Program-made: the position numbers and the translations under genes
Part shown: in pieces, positions 46,669 to 58,507 of the stretch
Position numbering within the stretch: the stretch's first letter is position 1
How the letters are laid out: every line of letters begins with the position of its first letter
Notes under the pieces: model-generated
What the model was told of the DNA's origin: nothing
The model's input: only the letters and a program-made list of their open reading frames with translations
The model's database searches: none
Source of the DNA: Sarcocystis neurona
Lineage: Eukaryota; Apicomplexa; Conoidasida; Eucoccidiorida; Sarcocystidae
Length of the DNA stretch: 64,000 nucleotides
Direction of reading: 5' to 3'
Assembly: GCA_000727475.1 (NCBI GenBank)
Contig: KL647323.1
Coordinates: 386,659 to 450,658 of the forward strand

Positions 46669-48423
46669 TTTGTCTCCGTGTTGATGAATGGCTAGGAAGC
46701 GTGTCTTTCTTTGCACGCATCTGCACGTGCAAGTTTGGCAGAATAAGTCGGCCGTGCGTAGAGCACGAGCGAACCGTTTCTGTAGAATGGGGGCTTCTGT
46801 CTTCAGTTTCATGCGGATTATCATGACGGCTCTGAGATGAATGACACGCTGATTGTATCGGATAAACGTTGCGTCTTGTACCAGCGTATTCGGGTATACG
46901 GCTTTTTGAGTAGTCCTGCAAGAGATACTCTGCCCTGACCATGCAGGTCAAGCATAATTGCTATTTCTCTTCTACGTACACTTCCACCCACTATGGCATC
47001 TGTATTTATCGTCGTCAGTGTTTGTAGCATGTGCTTGTGTGGATACAGCCGCACACGAGCCTTTACGCACAGGAGCCCACAAGCATGTCAATAGGTAGCC
47101 TTCGCAGTTATTCTAATGCCTTCGTCATCTCGATCCCCTTCATGACTAAATATTTGCTTTTGTGCCCCATAGGAGACGCCTTCCACTATATTAGTGAGGT
47201 TAACTTTCCTTCCTATATCCGTCTTTACGATCTTTACCGAAACGTTAAAATTGGTGGTCGAACACGCAAAATTATGCGGTTAACCCTTCCTTCCTACGCG
47301 CATCTCTACGCTGGCAAAAAGTTGACGGTCGAACACAAATTGGTGACGATTACCGCAACCTGCGTCACACTCATCAGTAAAAAAGTGACAAGTACAAGAG
47401 TTCTCACTGTGTTGTCAACGGGGATGCCTTCATTCCTCTTGCGGCACAAGTGTGCTGCAACTGCTGTGGGCACACCTACGGGTAAGCGGTAGGAGGCGCG
47501 CAAGCTCGTCACTACGTTTTGGATGCAGAGTAAATGGATATTTACACGTATTTCCAAACTACAGCAGCACATATGCTGGTGGAAGTCGGAAGGTGGAGTA
47601 GTGATGTATCAGTGGTTGTAGGCCCTTGTAGTCGCGGGTGCAAGCGTTCGTCCAGCTTTGGGGACGGGATACACAGAGGACTGTGGTAGTCGATACGTAC
47701 ACGGATCCTTGTGGAGCTTGTAGCTGCCAATTTCCTTGCTAACCGCCACATGATTTGCAGAAACCGTCAACAAATGCAAGTGCATTGTTTCACCGCAACG
47801 GGAGCGTTGCATCAAAACGTCTGGAGACAGCGTCCACATGAGCGTATGCATGTGCTTCTCAGTCATACCAGCCCGTCCACACATAGTATTTATGCACGTG
47901 CGTATACGCCGCTCGACTTGTACATGTTTTGACACTTAATCACTTACAAACTCTTGGTAGGATCGAGGTAACTGTATATAGATGTATCCTCTGCTGTTAA
48001 TGTTGAAAAATGCAGATATCCCTCCAAAATAGTAAGTTCCTGAGTGTAGGGACTCATTTTTTACGGTAATAACTAGAATGGCGTATGTGGTACATGCGTG
48101 TACGCAGCCACACGCGTATGGGTGTATCTGTCAAACGAGGCAGTGATGAATAGAGGGTCGATTAGAGAGAACGTACGGCGTTCACAATTGCTACATTCGT
48201 AGTGTTACAGTTTTACTTGTCAGAGGCCAGATTTCTATTGTCTAATTGAACACATTCTCCTCCTCGATTTGTGTGTATACACGTATGTATGGACAAAAAC
48301 TCACTTTCGGAAAACGTGCCGCTTCTACAAATTTGAATGCTGTATCAGGTACACCAACTCTTGTCCCTCCCGTACGCAGAAGTCTGCGTGCAAGACGTTC
48401 TTTACAGCGCGCAGAGGTACAGT
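46669..48423 (-). CDS. Candidate partial gene, three linked exons, function unknown
   Basis: Minus-strand exons 48423-48305, 47454-47408 and 46831-46669 join in phase (0, then 2). Donors are GTGAGT, GTGAGA and GTGAGA; acceptors follow GTTCTCAG, GTTGCAG and TTCATCTCAG. The encoded residues, about 109, include RTGGTRVGVPDTAFKFVEAA in the first exon and LQKRFARALRTADLFCQT and CVQRKTRFLAIHQHGDK in the last. Composition is basic and Cys-containing (CQTCTCRC). I do not recognise the family. The middle 47-nt exon is chosen mainly because it satisfies phase, so it is the weakest part; the last exon is also open in a second frame. Neither start nor stop was found. Confidence 0.33.
47199..47345. repeat. 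80-bp diverged direct repeat, two copies
   Basis: Copies begin GGTTAAC(T/C)(T/C)TTCCTTCCTA at 47199 and 47279 and share the GGTCGAACAC segment near their ends. A plus-strand frame of 153 codons spans them, but it starts with a non-ATG codon and has no recognisable domain. Confidence 0.75.
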
Positions 48424-49029
48424 CTGAGAACATGACAAACCACCGTAGCTGGAGAGGCGAAGAGTGCGCGGGCAAAGATACAGTGGTTACCACATAGTAT
48501 CTACACAGTAGCACAGATGAACAAAACTGAGTTGTAGATGAACCGACCGCTACTGAAGACCCCCGACCCTGGGCTACTTGGTGGGAGTAACTAGGTTTGC
48601 ACACACGCACGGTGAATCATGGAGGCTTGGATTGCTTCGCAGTCAGTAGTGGTATTCTGATTTTTCGACCGACTGCAACTCTGCTGCAGGCACTAGGGAA
48701 ATGGAGTGTTCATAGACTTCGGAAACACAACTGTACACACAAGTAGACCAGTGGTGTTGGGGTACATGAGTGCTTACGTTTGAACCTACCACAAGTTAGA
48801 CTAATTCTCGGATCCGCTCCGAATATATATACACCACATAGCACAGACGCAAACGGCCACGATGTAAGTTAATTTTGATTAACTGTGAAAAGCCCACGTC
48901 GTATTTATGTGTCACGTAGCGCTGAATCCATTCGGCCATTCACAAAGCGAAACGTTCTCAATATGTGTGGAAGTAGGGCATCACCCGCCAAAAAAAGAAG
49001 AGCAGTGCTCGTTCCACCCCGTGTGTTAG

Positions 49030-49187
49030 TGCAAGCTTTTGTCAATTTGTCTGGTTGGGGGGCACGATTACCGCATATTTGCGTCCTTACGAATAGACAC
49101 AGCCGCACACAACCCAACAAGATTGTCACATCCGTGGACACGGAGGAACGCGTCCACGTTCGGTTCTTATGGGCACGTATTCAGCAG
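49030..49187 (+). CDS. Candidate exon, unknown protein
   Basis: Open for 52 codons between a CCCGTGTGTTAG acceptor and a good GTAAGC donor. The translation is varied (QAFVNLSGWGARLPHICVL near the start, VDTEERVHVRFLWARIQQ at the end), unlike simple-sequence frames. I could not attach it in phase to a convincing next exon. Polypyrimidine-AG acceptor-like sites follow at 50051 and 50222, and a plus frame ends at 50413, but minus-strand frames in the same place look equally good. Confidence 0.3.
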
Positions 49188-52100
49188 GTAAGCCAAAGTG
49201 ACTTCGTGTGGCCCTCGACTGATACACAGTATACTGTTGAAGAGAAGATGGCATGAAATTCCTTCTTATCCTTTATTGTCAACCGTTTCCCCCGGTGCAC
49301 ACTCCTGTGGATCCTATTTTCCTGACCTGCATTCAAATGCGTACAGATGCCGAGTGCTTGTTACTAGTGCAGATGTCGCCGACCTTGTCTTCCACGTGTT
49401 CAGAGACGTCTCATGCGAGAGCCTTAGTGCAACACGATGAGTATCATACCGTGGACTCCAGAGCTTCTGCCTCATATTCACCTAACGTAGTAACAGGATC
49501 GCTGGGGATCGTCATTTATGATAAAGGGTTCTAAAGAGCGATATCAAACTGTAAAAGAAAATAATAAGTGGGGATTTACAACCACACCCCGGCTCACGGC
49601 AACTCATCCTAGTTGTGCGGGAAAACCTCGCCTGCCGCGCATTACGAAGGATTGCGCTTGTCTTGATTGGCGGTGCATTCAGGATCAGCTTTACGTCCGT
49701 GAATTCGATACAGATGACTTTTTAGAAGTACATTTACTCTTCTGCTGTGCAGCTTGCCTACTGCTTTCTCGTTTCTTAAGTCGCTTTCCTCCGAATGTGC
49801 GACCATATCAGAGTCAGCGCCTTCCCTTTGTCCCCGCTGCCTCTTCCCGCCTTTCCTATTCTCTTTCCTCTTGAATCATGCTGGCCTTTGTCCTCTCCTT
49901 CCACTATTCACCGTCTGCTTGCCACATCCCACTGTTTCAGCATACCTGTTAGCGCCGCGATGCGAACGTACATCTCGAACATTGGCTCCTGCGGGCGTGC
50001 TGACGACGCGTCCCGTTAAATCTTTCTGTGACTTTTCTTCTCACAGACGCAACACTGTCAGCATACCATTTTGAATGTTCGTTTTGCTCTGGAAAATTTT
50101 TTCGTTTTGTATTTTCCCTTTTTTGCGGCATACGGCCCGTAAGCGGACGAGGGGCCCCCAAACGCGCGGTATGCAAAAATCCAACCTTTGCGACTTTTTC
50201 TCTTTTTCCTACTTTCATCAACAGCTCCCGTTCCTCATTCTTGAAGCGACAGACACTTCCTTCTTGTTCAAGAGTTTCTGGGTTGTTTTGATGTTTGTGG
50301 GACTTCCCCGTCGCGCGACACATGTTTCCACCGCAGGAAAGTGGGTTCTTCGGTCTACGTTACACTTCATAAAATTTCCTGAAGGAGCGGGCCAGGACGT
50401 AGTCCTCTTGTGAAACGTACCCCCCTCCCCAGTGGTAGTCGGCGCAGGAACGAAATGCACGGTTTAGAATAGTCACTTTGCCTACGTCGCCTCTATAAGC
50501 GAGCGAGCCCACTTCTCCTGCCGGCAAGATCGTGCTCTCTCTTTGAAACACGCGTTGAAGCCGTCTCAGGCGTAGTCCGCAGAAAGCACTTTATGTCTCC
50601 TTCCTTTTTCCAGGCTTCCGTGTGCGTGTAGCGGCTGAACGGCTGTTGCGGCTTGGATAGGCAGTGTGCGGGTGCATATGGTGTACTTTACGATGGCGTG
50701 GCGCACATCCAGAGAGAGACAAAACCAAGCGTAAGAAGTGGGTGCTTTTTCTCTCCCGCTGCTATGCGCTTTGGTTAGCATAAATCAAACGTCACCTACG
50801 TACGTACGACTGCGCTACACTTCTTCCGAGTGAATACCGTCCGTGAATGTACACGCCATCTCTGCTAGCAAAGAGGTTTGGCGCCGAATGGGGGCAAAAG
50901 TATGAGAAATTTATCATACGTGCTCATTATAGGGTCGGGCTTTTTCGCAAGGAAAAGCTGGAAGGGCTCTACCGGCCGCGTGAATACCTTTATGAGAAGC
51001 TGCGTAAGCAGACATGCTGAACTGTGTGCGCCCCTTCGCGGTAATATCGTGAAGGCGTAGCTGGAGAGGAACGCGTGGACAATTGCGAAACCTGCCTACG
51101 CGCAGCTAGCCTCCGCCGCCGTTGACTCTTCGTTCTTGCTGTATGTGTGTGTATTTTGCGAGGGCAGTGCGTCTTTTCTTCTTTCAGACGTGATCTTCGT
51201 GTGGCCGCAGAGCAGAGAAGGCAGTGTCACACACAGCTTCAAAATTGTTACCTTACGTTCCTCGAACACGTATCTCATCTGAGGGTGAAAGAGGTGCCGC
51301 ATTTTGCTGGCCTTTTGACTTGCTGCGTCTGCTTCGCACCCTTCGTCGTATCACTGTCTGTATCTCTGCACATTCGTTTTTCATCTCACACTGCTTGAGG
51401 TGTCTTTGGTCCCGCCTTTTCTGCGAACTCCTAGGCTTCGAATGGGGTACTCGTGCCGTCCTGGGATACGTGTGTACCTCTTGCGCTCGCGTGTACATGG
51501 ATACATATATTAGGTAAGCCTGTATGGACAATAGGTTAGCACTCGCACGCACGCGTGCATCTGCACTGCTGCGTTGTGTGGTCCATCCAGGGAGTCCTTG
51601 TTTTGTGCGTATATATGCAAGTGGGTAAGGTATCTACAGTGTAACGAGTTGCTGTACACGCGTCGGCAGTGATTTTTTATCCTCCTTTTGCGCCGTACCC
51701 GGATTCTGACTTACTCCTCTTACCTGTGAGTTGAATATCACGCAGGGTGTTCACCGTCACTCTGCGTCTTTCTCGTTACTCTTCTGCCGAAGCGATTGGC
51801 TTTTAAAGACGCAAGTGGCTGCCACGAGGCGTCTAGGAGCAGCGGCACGTAAGCAGCAGAATCCTCTTCTCTTCGGCGGCAGTTCCCGATGCAGGCTTCG
51901 CTCGTGCCCCCTCACTTCCGTTCGATAACTGCAAAAACAAGCAACAGCCACTTCCGAGAAGCTGATGTCTCCGCGGTGTTTCAAGTGTCCAAGAACTCAG
52001 GGAAGAGGCGAACCAACAGCTGCTCTTCGGGCGACTGCAACGCGTACGAATAACGTTTTGTCTAGCAACGACGGCTCTTGCTGAATTAAGAGAGAGAAGA

Positions 52101-52218
52101 CAGCCGGTTTCACAGAAGAACGAATTTCTTCTGAATTAGTCTGCGGTGCTGTAGACGAGGATAACGAGACGTGACTCCTCTCAGCGGCCTCATCTTCCTC
52201 TTCGATTAACGCAGCAAG
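49188..52218. other. Unresolved region upstream of the E2 gene
   Basis: Pyrimidine-rich plus-strand stretches ending in AG occur at about 49822, 50051, 50222 and 51187. Varied-composition frames lie on both strands (for example minus 50522-50364 and plus 51188-51284, the latter with HTQLQNCYLTFLEHVSHL). I could not decide strand or join exons. The last few hundred bases are the leader and promoter of the UBE2G-like gene, with an unspliced or spliced 5' untranslated region around 51900-52210. Confidence 0.35.
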
Positions 52219-55200
52219 ATGTCAAACGTTGCGCGGGAGCTTTTGAAAAAGCAATTCTTCGGTGAGCGCGCATTCGTTCTATTCAGACGATCCGCAGGCA
52301 AACAAATCAGAATAGCAGGTCCTTACCAGCAACGCCTGCTGCTGTAGGATGAGTGCACAAAGGACGTTTGCTCTCCCATTGCTTTTCTGTCGAATTCTGC
52401 GAACACTCAGCGATAGAGAATTATTAGAAGCTTCCACATATGTGTACACGCTTATGTGCAATATCTACGTATGTCGGTAGACGTACGTAAGCACTCTCCG
52501 TGGGCAGGCCTACAGTGTGTATATACACGTATCGATATCTGTGGCTCTTCCTCTCTCTGGCTCTCTCCCTCTATGTATATATACACACGTGGACGTGTGC
52601 ACCAAATCTGCGCGTGTCCAGCTGCGAAAAAGTGTGTCTGTTCCCCCGTGCGAATGCTGTTTACGTGCTGCGTCGGAGAAATTTGTAATCTTTCGTCCCC
52701 TCTTCGTACAGGAGACTGCAGTTTACTTGGGACCAACCCGGAGACATTTTCCGCATTACACGTGGAGAAACTCTGGTTTACCGGTTGCCAGGTAGACGTA
52801 GATATGCCACGTAGACGTTGTGCGGCGGCCGTCATTTGCTATGGACACTAGCTGCGCTTGCACAGAAATGTTTGAAGTAGACAGTTCCGCAGTCTCGAGA
52901 AATTCTCCGCTACACCGAGGCGCACGTCTTGCAACTCTGAACGGACTCTTGCATGGGCGAGACGTAGCCACGCTGGAGCAAGCCGGAGTGGTGCTTCACA
53001 AGGATAAATTAATTTTCTTAAACGCAGCGACTGCGTGCGCCTGTGTCTGTGGATCTACACGAGGACGGGGGTTTTGACGGCCTGCAGCCAGCATATAAGC
53101 CGCAGAGACTCCACACATACGATGTGTATATGCAGGCGTGTGGGAAGCCCGTTTACTCGGAAAACTTCTTGTCTGCTGCTGGCCGCAGCGACGCGAGTGA
53201 GAGTCGTGCAGCTTCGCCAGGAACGGACGCTTGCGGGTGTGCTCACGTAGATACCAGCCACATATATATTCTTATCTATGTATGCGACCGAAATCTGCCT
53301 GCGTCGCACGTACGTGAATGAAAACCCCCGCACACACGCATACGCTGGAGAACACGAGGGCGTCTTGTGTGCATGCGTACGTCTTGTGCACATGTGTGAA
53401 AAGTCGACTTGTCGACCATTTACTTGTGAACAGCGTGAGTTGCCGGGAGGCCTCTTGCGGAGAAACAGGCTTGTGTGTGCCTGTCCGTGGAAAGGTGATT
53501 CGTGTCTATAATGTGTGTATGTGTGTGTCCGTCGGTGGAAGAGATCGTCACTTCGTAGCTCACACGAAATGTACATGTGCGTTTCCCGGAAGAATACATA
53601 GAGTCGACGATTTTTTGTTTAGGTGAAGCTGGTGGACAAGTGCTCCGCTTCTGTCTTTGATGTGCGTGTCATTTGGGGTCGCCGCATGAAGAGTGTGTGC
53701 GTGTGTGTGTTTGTATGAGAGTAGCAGCTACGTTTCCTTGTGACGCTTTCGACGAGGTAGGACGGGTGGGAGACTCGGCGACGTTACAGTCTGTCTGTCG
53801 GACTCTTTGTAAGAAAAGACGTGACGCGCCGGTGGAAAACTTATTTTTTCGAAACGTGTGCTCCGGTCCTGCTGCAACCGTGTTCTGCTGCTGCTTCTTC
53901 TGTATCGCCGTGTGTCTATAAGTGTGTACGTGCGTGTGTGTGTCTGTGTGCACGTGTTATTACTCGGTCTCTGCTGCGCCGCGCTGCTGCGACACATCTC
54001 TTCTACAGGACTACTGGCGGGAAGGCCGGTGGCTGTCGCACGGGTCGAGTCGCTGCTGTTGCTGCTGCTTCTTTTCTGCGTCCGTGCATCTGCAGAGTTG
54101 AGTGACGACTGCCCGGGTCGATGTGCGCCGTGGGTGTGGACAGAATCCGCCGCTCCTGCTGCCGCTGTGGGTGCTGCTGCTACTTCTCGTGTGTGCACGT
54201 GCAGAGCTGAGTCGCGATTGCCCGAGCGGATGCAGTGTGGGTCTGGACGACGAGAATGGGGGCGACTTTTTTCTGTGGCGCGTTTGCTTCGAAGGCCCTC
54301 CCGACACGCTTTATGAAGGTGGCATATTTAACGCTGCGCTAAAGTTTCCGCCGGACTTCCCCAACCAGCCGCCGGAAATGAAATTTTTGCAAGACATGTG
54401 GCATCCCAACAGTGAGCGCGGCGCAGTCGAGAGATGACAAAACGGCAGCTGCTCTCCTCTCTGCTGCGCAACTGCACTGTCAAATACACTGCGGACATCT
54501 CGCCGCACGCGACTGTTCATCTGCCGTGTCTATGTCCCGTGTCTTCTCGTGTCTGTGCCCCGTTTCTCTCTGTTATACGGGACTCTGAGAGAAAGAAGGG
54601 CGCACGTAGAGGACACGTGTCTCTTCGGTAACAACTGTGGGCTGCTGATATGCAATGTTTGGGAGGGACGCTTCGTTTCGTGGAGCCGAGAGAGAAAAAA
54701 TAACAGAGAGTGTCGCTGCACCACACAGGACGTCTTCTTGCTGGCCAAAATTCCTGGGTCATCTTCTCCGCGCAAGTATCCGTACGTGAATGTTAAAAGA
54801 CTCTACTTGGAGGTTGTGGGCATACATCTACGCACACTTTTGCGTGCGCGAGTGTTGTGCCTTGGTGTGTCTGCTGAGGGGCGCGTACGGACATGTGTGG
54901 ACACGGTCGCACCTCTGCATTAATATCTCTGTAGGCGTACACCTGTCTACATCAATCACCCGACGTGCCGCGTCCTCTACGTCTTTTTACGTCGGTAGCT
55001 TTAGAAGTAGCTGTCTGCGACGCCGTGTGTGCCTCCTGCTTGCACACGTCAGTTGTTACGCAGTCGCTTTGCACCGCACAGTCTCTTATACGAGTGCTGT
55101 GTGCTTGTACGAACCAAATGCATATATACATATATATACGTGTATATATATATATACATGTGTCCGTCTGACCGGTGTGCATATTTGCGTCTGCGTATTT

Positions 55201-57385
55201 GTCCGAGCGTGCCGTGCGTGAGTTTAAGCAGCCGCGCACGCACGTGAAGAGACACAGAGGCAGGGACGGATACAGAGATCTATTGACACAGATAGCTACA
55301 GCTAGAATTTATCTTGGGGTCACGCATATAGACGGATGAGATGCGTACGTAACCGCGTGGAGACTCAGAGTTCGCCGTCCGTTTGTGTTTGGTTTGTGTG
55401 CCTGCTCGTGTGTGATCATTGCTCACTCTGATGTTATTTGATGTCTGCAACTTTTCATGTACGTGAGTACCGCGCGGGAGTGCCGCCCTCCTTTCTCACA
55501 GAAGCAGCGATCTGTATGCGTATGCGTGTGTCCCTGTAGACTCAACCATGTGTGTGCACATAGTGAGAGAAAGCAACGCCCACATTTGCTGACACTTGTA
55601 GACGTGTGGGATATGTCTGTTTGCAGCTGAATCTCTCTAGTCGATACGCAGCGGGGTTTTATTGTTTAAGTTGCTCCGAGGCAGTTCGGTTCGTCACTCT
55701 GTGTGTCCAATCTTTTCCTGGGGAACAGGCCAGAGAAACATTTACACATCTCCTTCCATGTGCGTCTGTGTGTAGGTCCCACGACTGCGGCTGCCACACA
55801 CATGTGTTGGGGCGCGCATGTCTGCGTGTCGACGCTGCGCGTCCATCCTACCAGCTAGTCTAGTGTCTGCGTGGACAGCTATGAACAAGCACCAACAATA
55901 TACCTGTGTGTCCTGGCCTTCCTTTTCCCCTGGCACCATGTGAGACTGTTCCTGCTTTCAGTCTGTCCCGCTCCATTTTCATTGACCGTATGTGCTGTGT
56001 CACTGTCTTCGCGTCACCTGCAGTCTTCCCTGACGGGCGAGTCTGCATAAGCATTTTGCACCCTCCGGGAAACGATGCGTTCAACGAGCAGGAAAAGGCA
56101 GAGGAGCGGTGGCGGCCAATCTTGAGTGTTGAGGCGATTCTTGTTTCCGTCATCAGCATGCTCGGAGAGCCAAATCTCGAGTCTCCTGCCAATATCGATG
56201 CTGCAGTGAGCGTCTCCGTGGGCTGCTGCCGCTGCTCCTTTATGTATAGACCGACCCTCCCGCGGGCGCTGGTTCGTAGTGTATGATCTCTTCAAGAAGC
56301 GGCTGCTGTCACCTGCAGGACGCCCGACTGCTGTTGCTGCCCTTTGTCTGCTGCTGCTGCGGCGAGCGCCGGGGGTGTCGCTGCAGGGAGGACTGCTTTG
56401 AAGTTGCACAGAAAATCCGTTGCTGCTCCTGCTGCTGCTGCATCCGTGATAACAAGCGCCTGCCACCGTCCCGACTCTTGCACGCTATCGCAGAGGCGGA
56501 GATATTGAGCAGCACACGAATTCTGCTGCTGCAGCCTTTAACAAGCTGCTGCTGCTCCCGCAGGCACTCAGGCGCGCGCTGCCGCTACTGCAGGCATCCA
56601 CACCCGGCGGGTGCTGCTGCAGGCACGCACACGGCCCAACGCCTTATCAAAGCGGTTCCTGTATGTCCGCGGCGACAACTCCGCAGCGACTGCTGCTGCT
56701 GCTTCCCCAGTCGCGTCTCGCTGCTGCTGTGAATGCTTCAGCGACAGGCAATTGGATCAACGAGAGTCTACGTACTCTCCCGGGTGCACATGCTGCTGCT
56801 GCCGAAGCACCGAGACACACATCTTCTCTTCACGCAGACGTGTCGGTCTACGTTCTTCTCACCTATCTCCTCTTACCTGTAATACCACGGCCGCCTCTCT
56901 GTATGTACGTACGCGTACATCGGTACACGTGTGGGCCTAAAGAAGTATACGAACTTTTATATGTGTACATATGTATATATATGTGTACGTGTGCCTGCAG
57001 AGGTATACGAAACCATATACGAATACATGTGTGCGCATTTATCCGTAGTATACTTGTAAGTCAATCAAGGACGTACAGATGTGTGAGTACGTATTCATCT
57101 GGATGTGTGTGCATGGGTGCCTACGAACTTGTATGTGTCTGGTGAAGAAGAGAGAGAGACGCGCGTCGTCGTCCCAGCATGTGCCACGGCAACACCGGTG
57201 TACACGTTCACTGAAAACTGAGACGACGGAAGGTTGTGTCCCTACGTGTATGTCTGTGTAGTGCCCACGTTCTTCTTGGTTGCCGGCGCATGCAAATTTT
57301 GTTCGCGCAGGTGCAGTTCAAGACGAATTTGCAAGAGTACAAAAGACGCGTTCGAGCTCTCACGCGGAAGAGCGTCGAGTGCTGA
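52219..57385 (+). CDS. UBE2G: UBE2G/UBC7-type ubiquitin-conjugating enzyme E2
   Basis: UBE2G/UBC7 enzymes accept ubiquitin from E1 on a catalytic Cys and pass it on with E3 ligases, mostly in ER-associated degradation. Exons: 52219-52261, 54205-54411, 56024-56205, 57311-57385; 168 aa, the usual family length. All donors are GTGAGC; phases 1, 1 and 0 agree. Exon 1 is [14 protein letters not shown] plus one base. Exon 2 carries [20 protein letters not shown] and ends [11 protein letters not shown]. Exon 3 gives [11 protein letters not shown] with catalytic Cys at residue 91 and the acidic insertion loop ([18 protein letters not shown]) that marks the UBE2G/UBE2R subgroup, then [20 protein letters not shown]. 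Exon 4 ([16 protein letters not shown]) is a 24-residue C-terminal helix with no ATG of its own. HPN, the oxyanion-hole Asn motif, is at residues 81-83. Whether it is the UBE2G1 or UBE2G2 orthologue is not clear. Confidence 0.94.
54061..54146 (+). pseudogene. Duplicated acceptor and 5' end of E2 exon 2
   Basis: In intron 1 of the UBE2G-like gene, 109 bases upstream of exon 2, there is a diverged copy of the end of the intron and the start of the exon. Both have a CTG-rich lead, a TGCAG acceptor, and then a frame reading [12 protein letters not shown] here against [12 protein letters not shown] in the real exon. The copy lacks the rest of the UBC fold and any donor, so it should be a dead pseudo-exon or cryptic acceptor. 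Confidence 0.75.
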
Positions 57386-58429
57386 ACGGTCGCGGCTTCA
57401 CTGATGCTTGGATGCAAAGATATCCCAAGGAATTTGGACTCCATATAATCTTGTTGTTTTGTGTATAAACGCGTGTTTGTTTCTTCTGCATCAATTCAAC
57501 TCTCTCTGCGTAACTCTTCTCCGGCGTCCACGTATGATTGATTTGTTACATAAATATAGCCGACACTACTGTATGTGGCTTACTCTCTATATGCAGATAT
57601 ATGCGCTATGTTTGTACACAGCCCATACATACACATTACATTTTCTGTACACCCGTATACATTCGTTCAGACGTATATGCCTGTATATGTATGAAGTTGT
57701 AGTCTGCGTGCAAGGCACGGGTGCCACGAGTCCGTTTGCATCCTGTGCCTGCACGCCGGAAAAGTTCGAACCCACCTCTTCGCGTTTCTCGGCGAACGAG
57801 GTCGTGAAATTAGGAAGAGGAAGAGAAGACGGGATTGAGAAGACGAAAACCAGGAGGAGAGGGAGAAGGAGTGTTCGCGCTATAAGGATGGTTACGCAGA
57901 CGTGGTGCCGAAGACGTGGGAAAAGAAACGCAGCGCGCTTCTCTCTACTAGACGATGTATCACCGGGTGTTCTCCGCAGTGTTTGCTTTTCACATTCGTA
58001 ACGACATACACCTGTTTTTGTGAATCGCTGTGTGCGCATGTTGATATCTTGATGTATACGTATTTTGTGTATCGATGTCTATGCGTGTACCGCGACACCT
58101 GTCCTGTGACTCTGCTGCCGGACAAAGCGCATCTGACAGCCGAAAAACCTGCACATGTTTCGTAGATTTACCTCTTCTGTCTTTGTGTACGTGTACATAT
58201 ATATATATATATAAATATGTCTATATATATGTGTATGCGTGGCTGTCGATGTCCACATATGTGTGTATACATACACACATTTATCTACCGGATCTGCGCA
58301 ACGGAAGCGTGCGACAATCGGAGCGCATACGCGTTTTTTTATTGTCAGTCTTCTCATACGTGTTTGTGTGTACACTTGCATGGTTGTACGTATAACCAGG
58401 TGTGAACGGACGTGCAATCATTTCTACAG
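57386..58429. other. Region downstream of the E2 gene
   Basis: Likely the 3' untranslated region. A 197-codon plus frame (57408-58001) has no recognisable domain and its first part is simple TATG/CATA sequence. A TATATA-rich stretch lies at 58190-58240. Confidence 0.45.
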
Positions 58430-58507
58430 AAGCTGGAGCATGTACCCAACTCCAATTTGTTGAAAAAGTTTGTACGAGAGAGAATGGGAAGGCCGTGCGT
58501 CAAGTAA
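58430..58507 (+). CDS. Candidate terminal exon, unknown gene
   Basis: After a TTTCTACAG acceptor the plus strand reads KLEHVPNSNLLKKFVRERM and six more residues to a TAA at 58505-58507, in phase 0. Composition is protein-like and strongly basic. A second frame after the same acceptor is open to 58611, which weakens the case. No upstream exon was identified. Confidence 0.22.
   Translation, partial: KLEHVPNSNLLKKFVRERMGRPCVK

Noticed and set aside
53858..54316. 152-codon plus frame overlapping the E2 gene
   Set aside because: It reads through intron 1 and the duplicated pseudo-exon, then runs out of frame across exon 2.
57408..58001. 197-codon plus frame after the E2 gene
   Set aside because: It begins inside the E2 3' region, contains simple sequence, and shows no domain; more likely untranslated.
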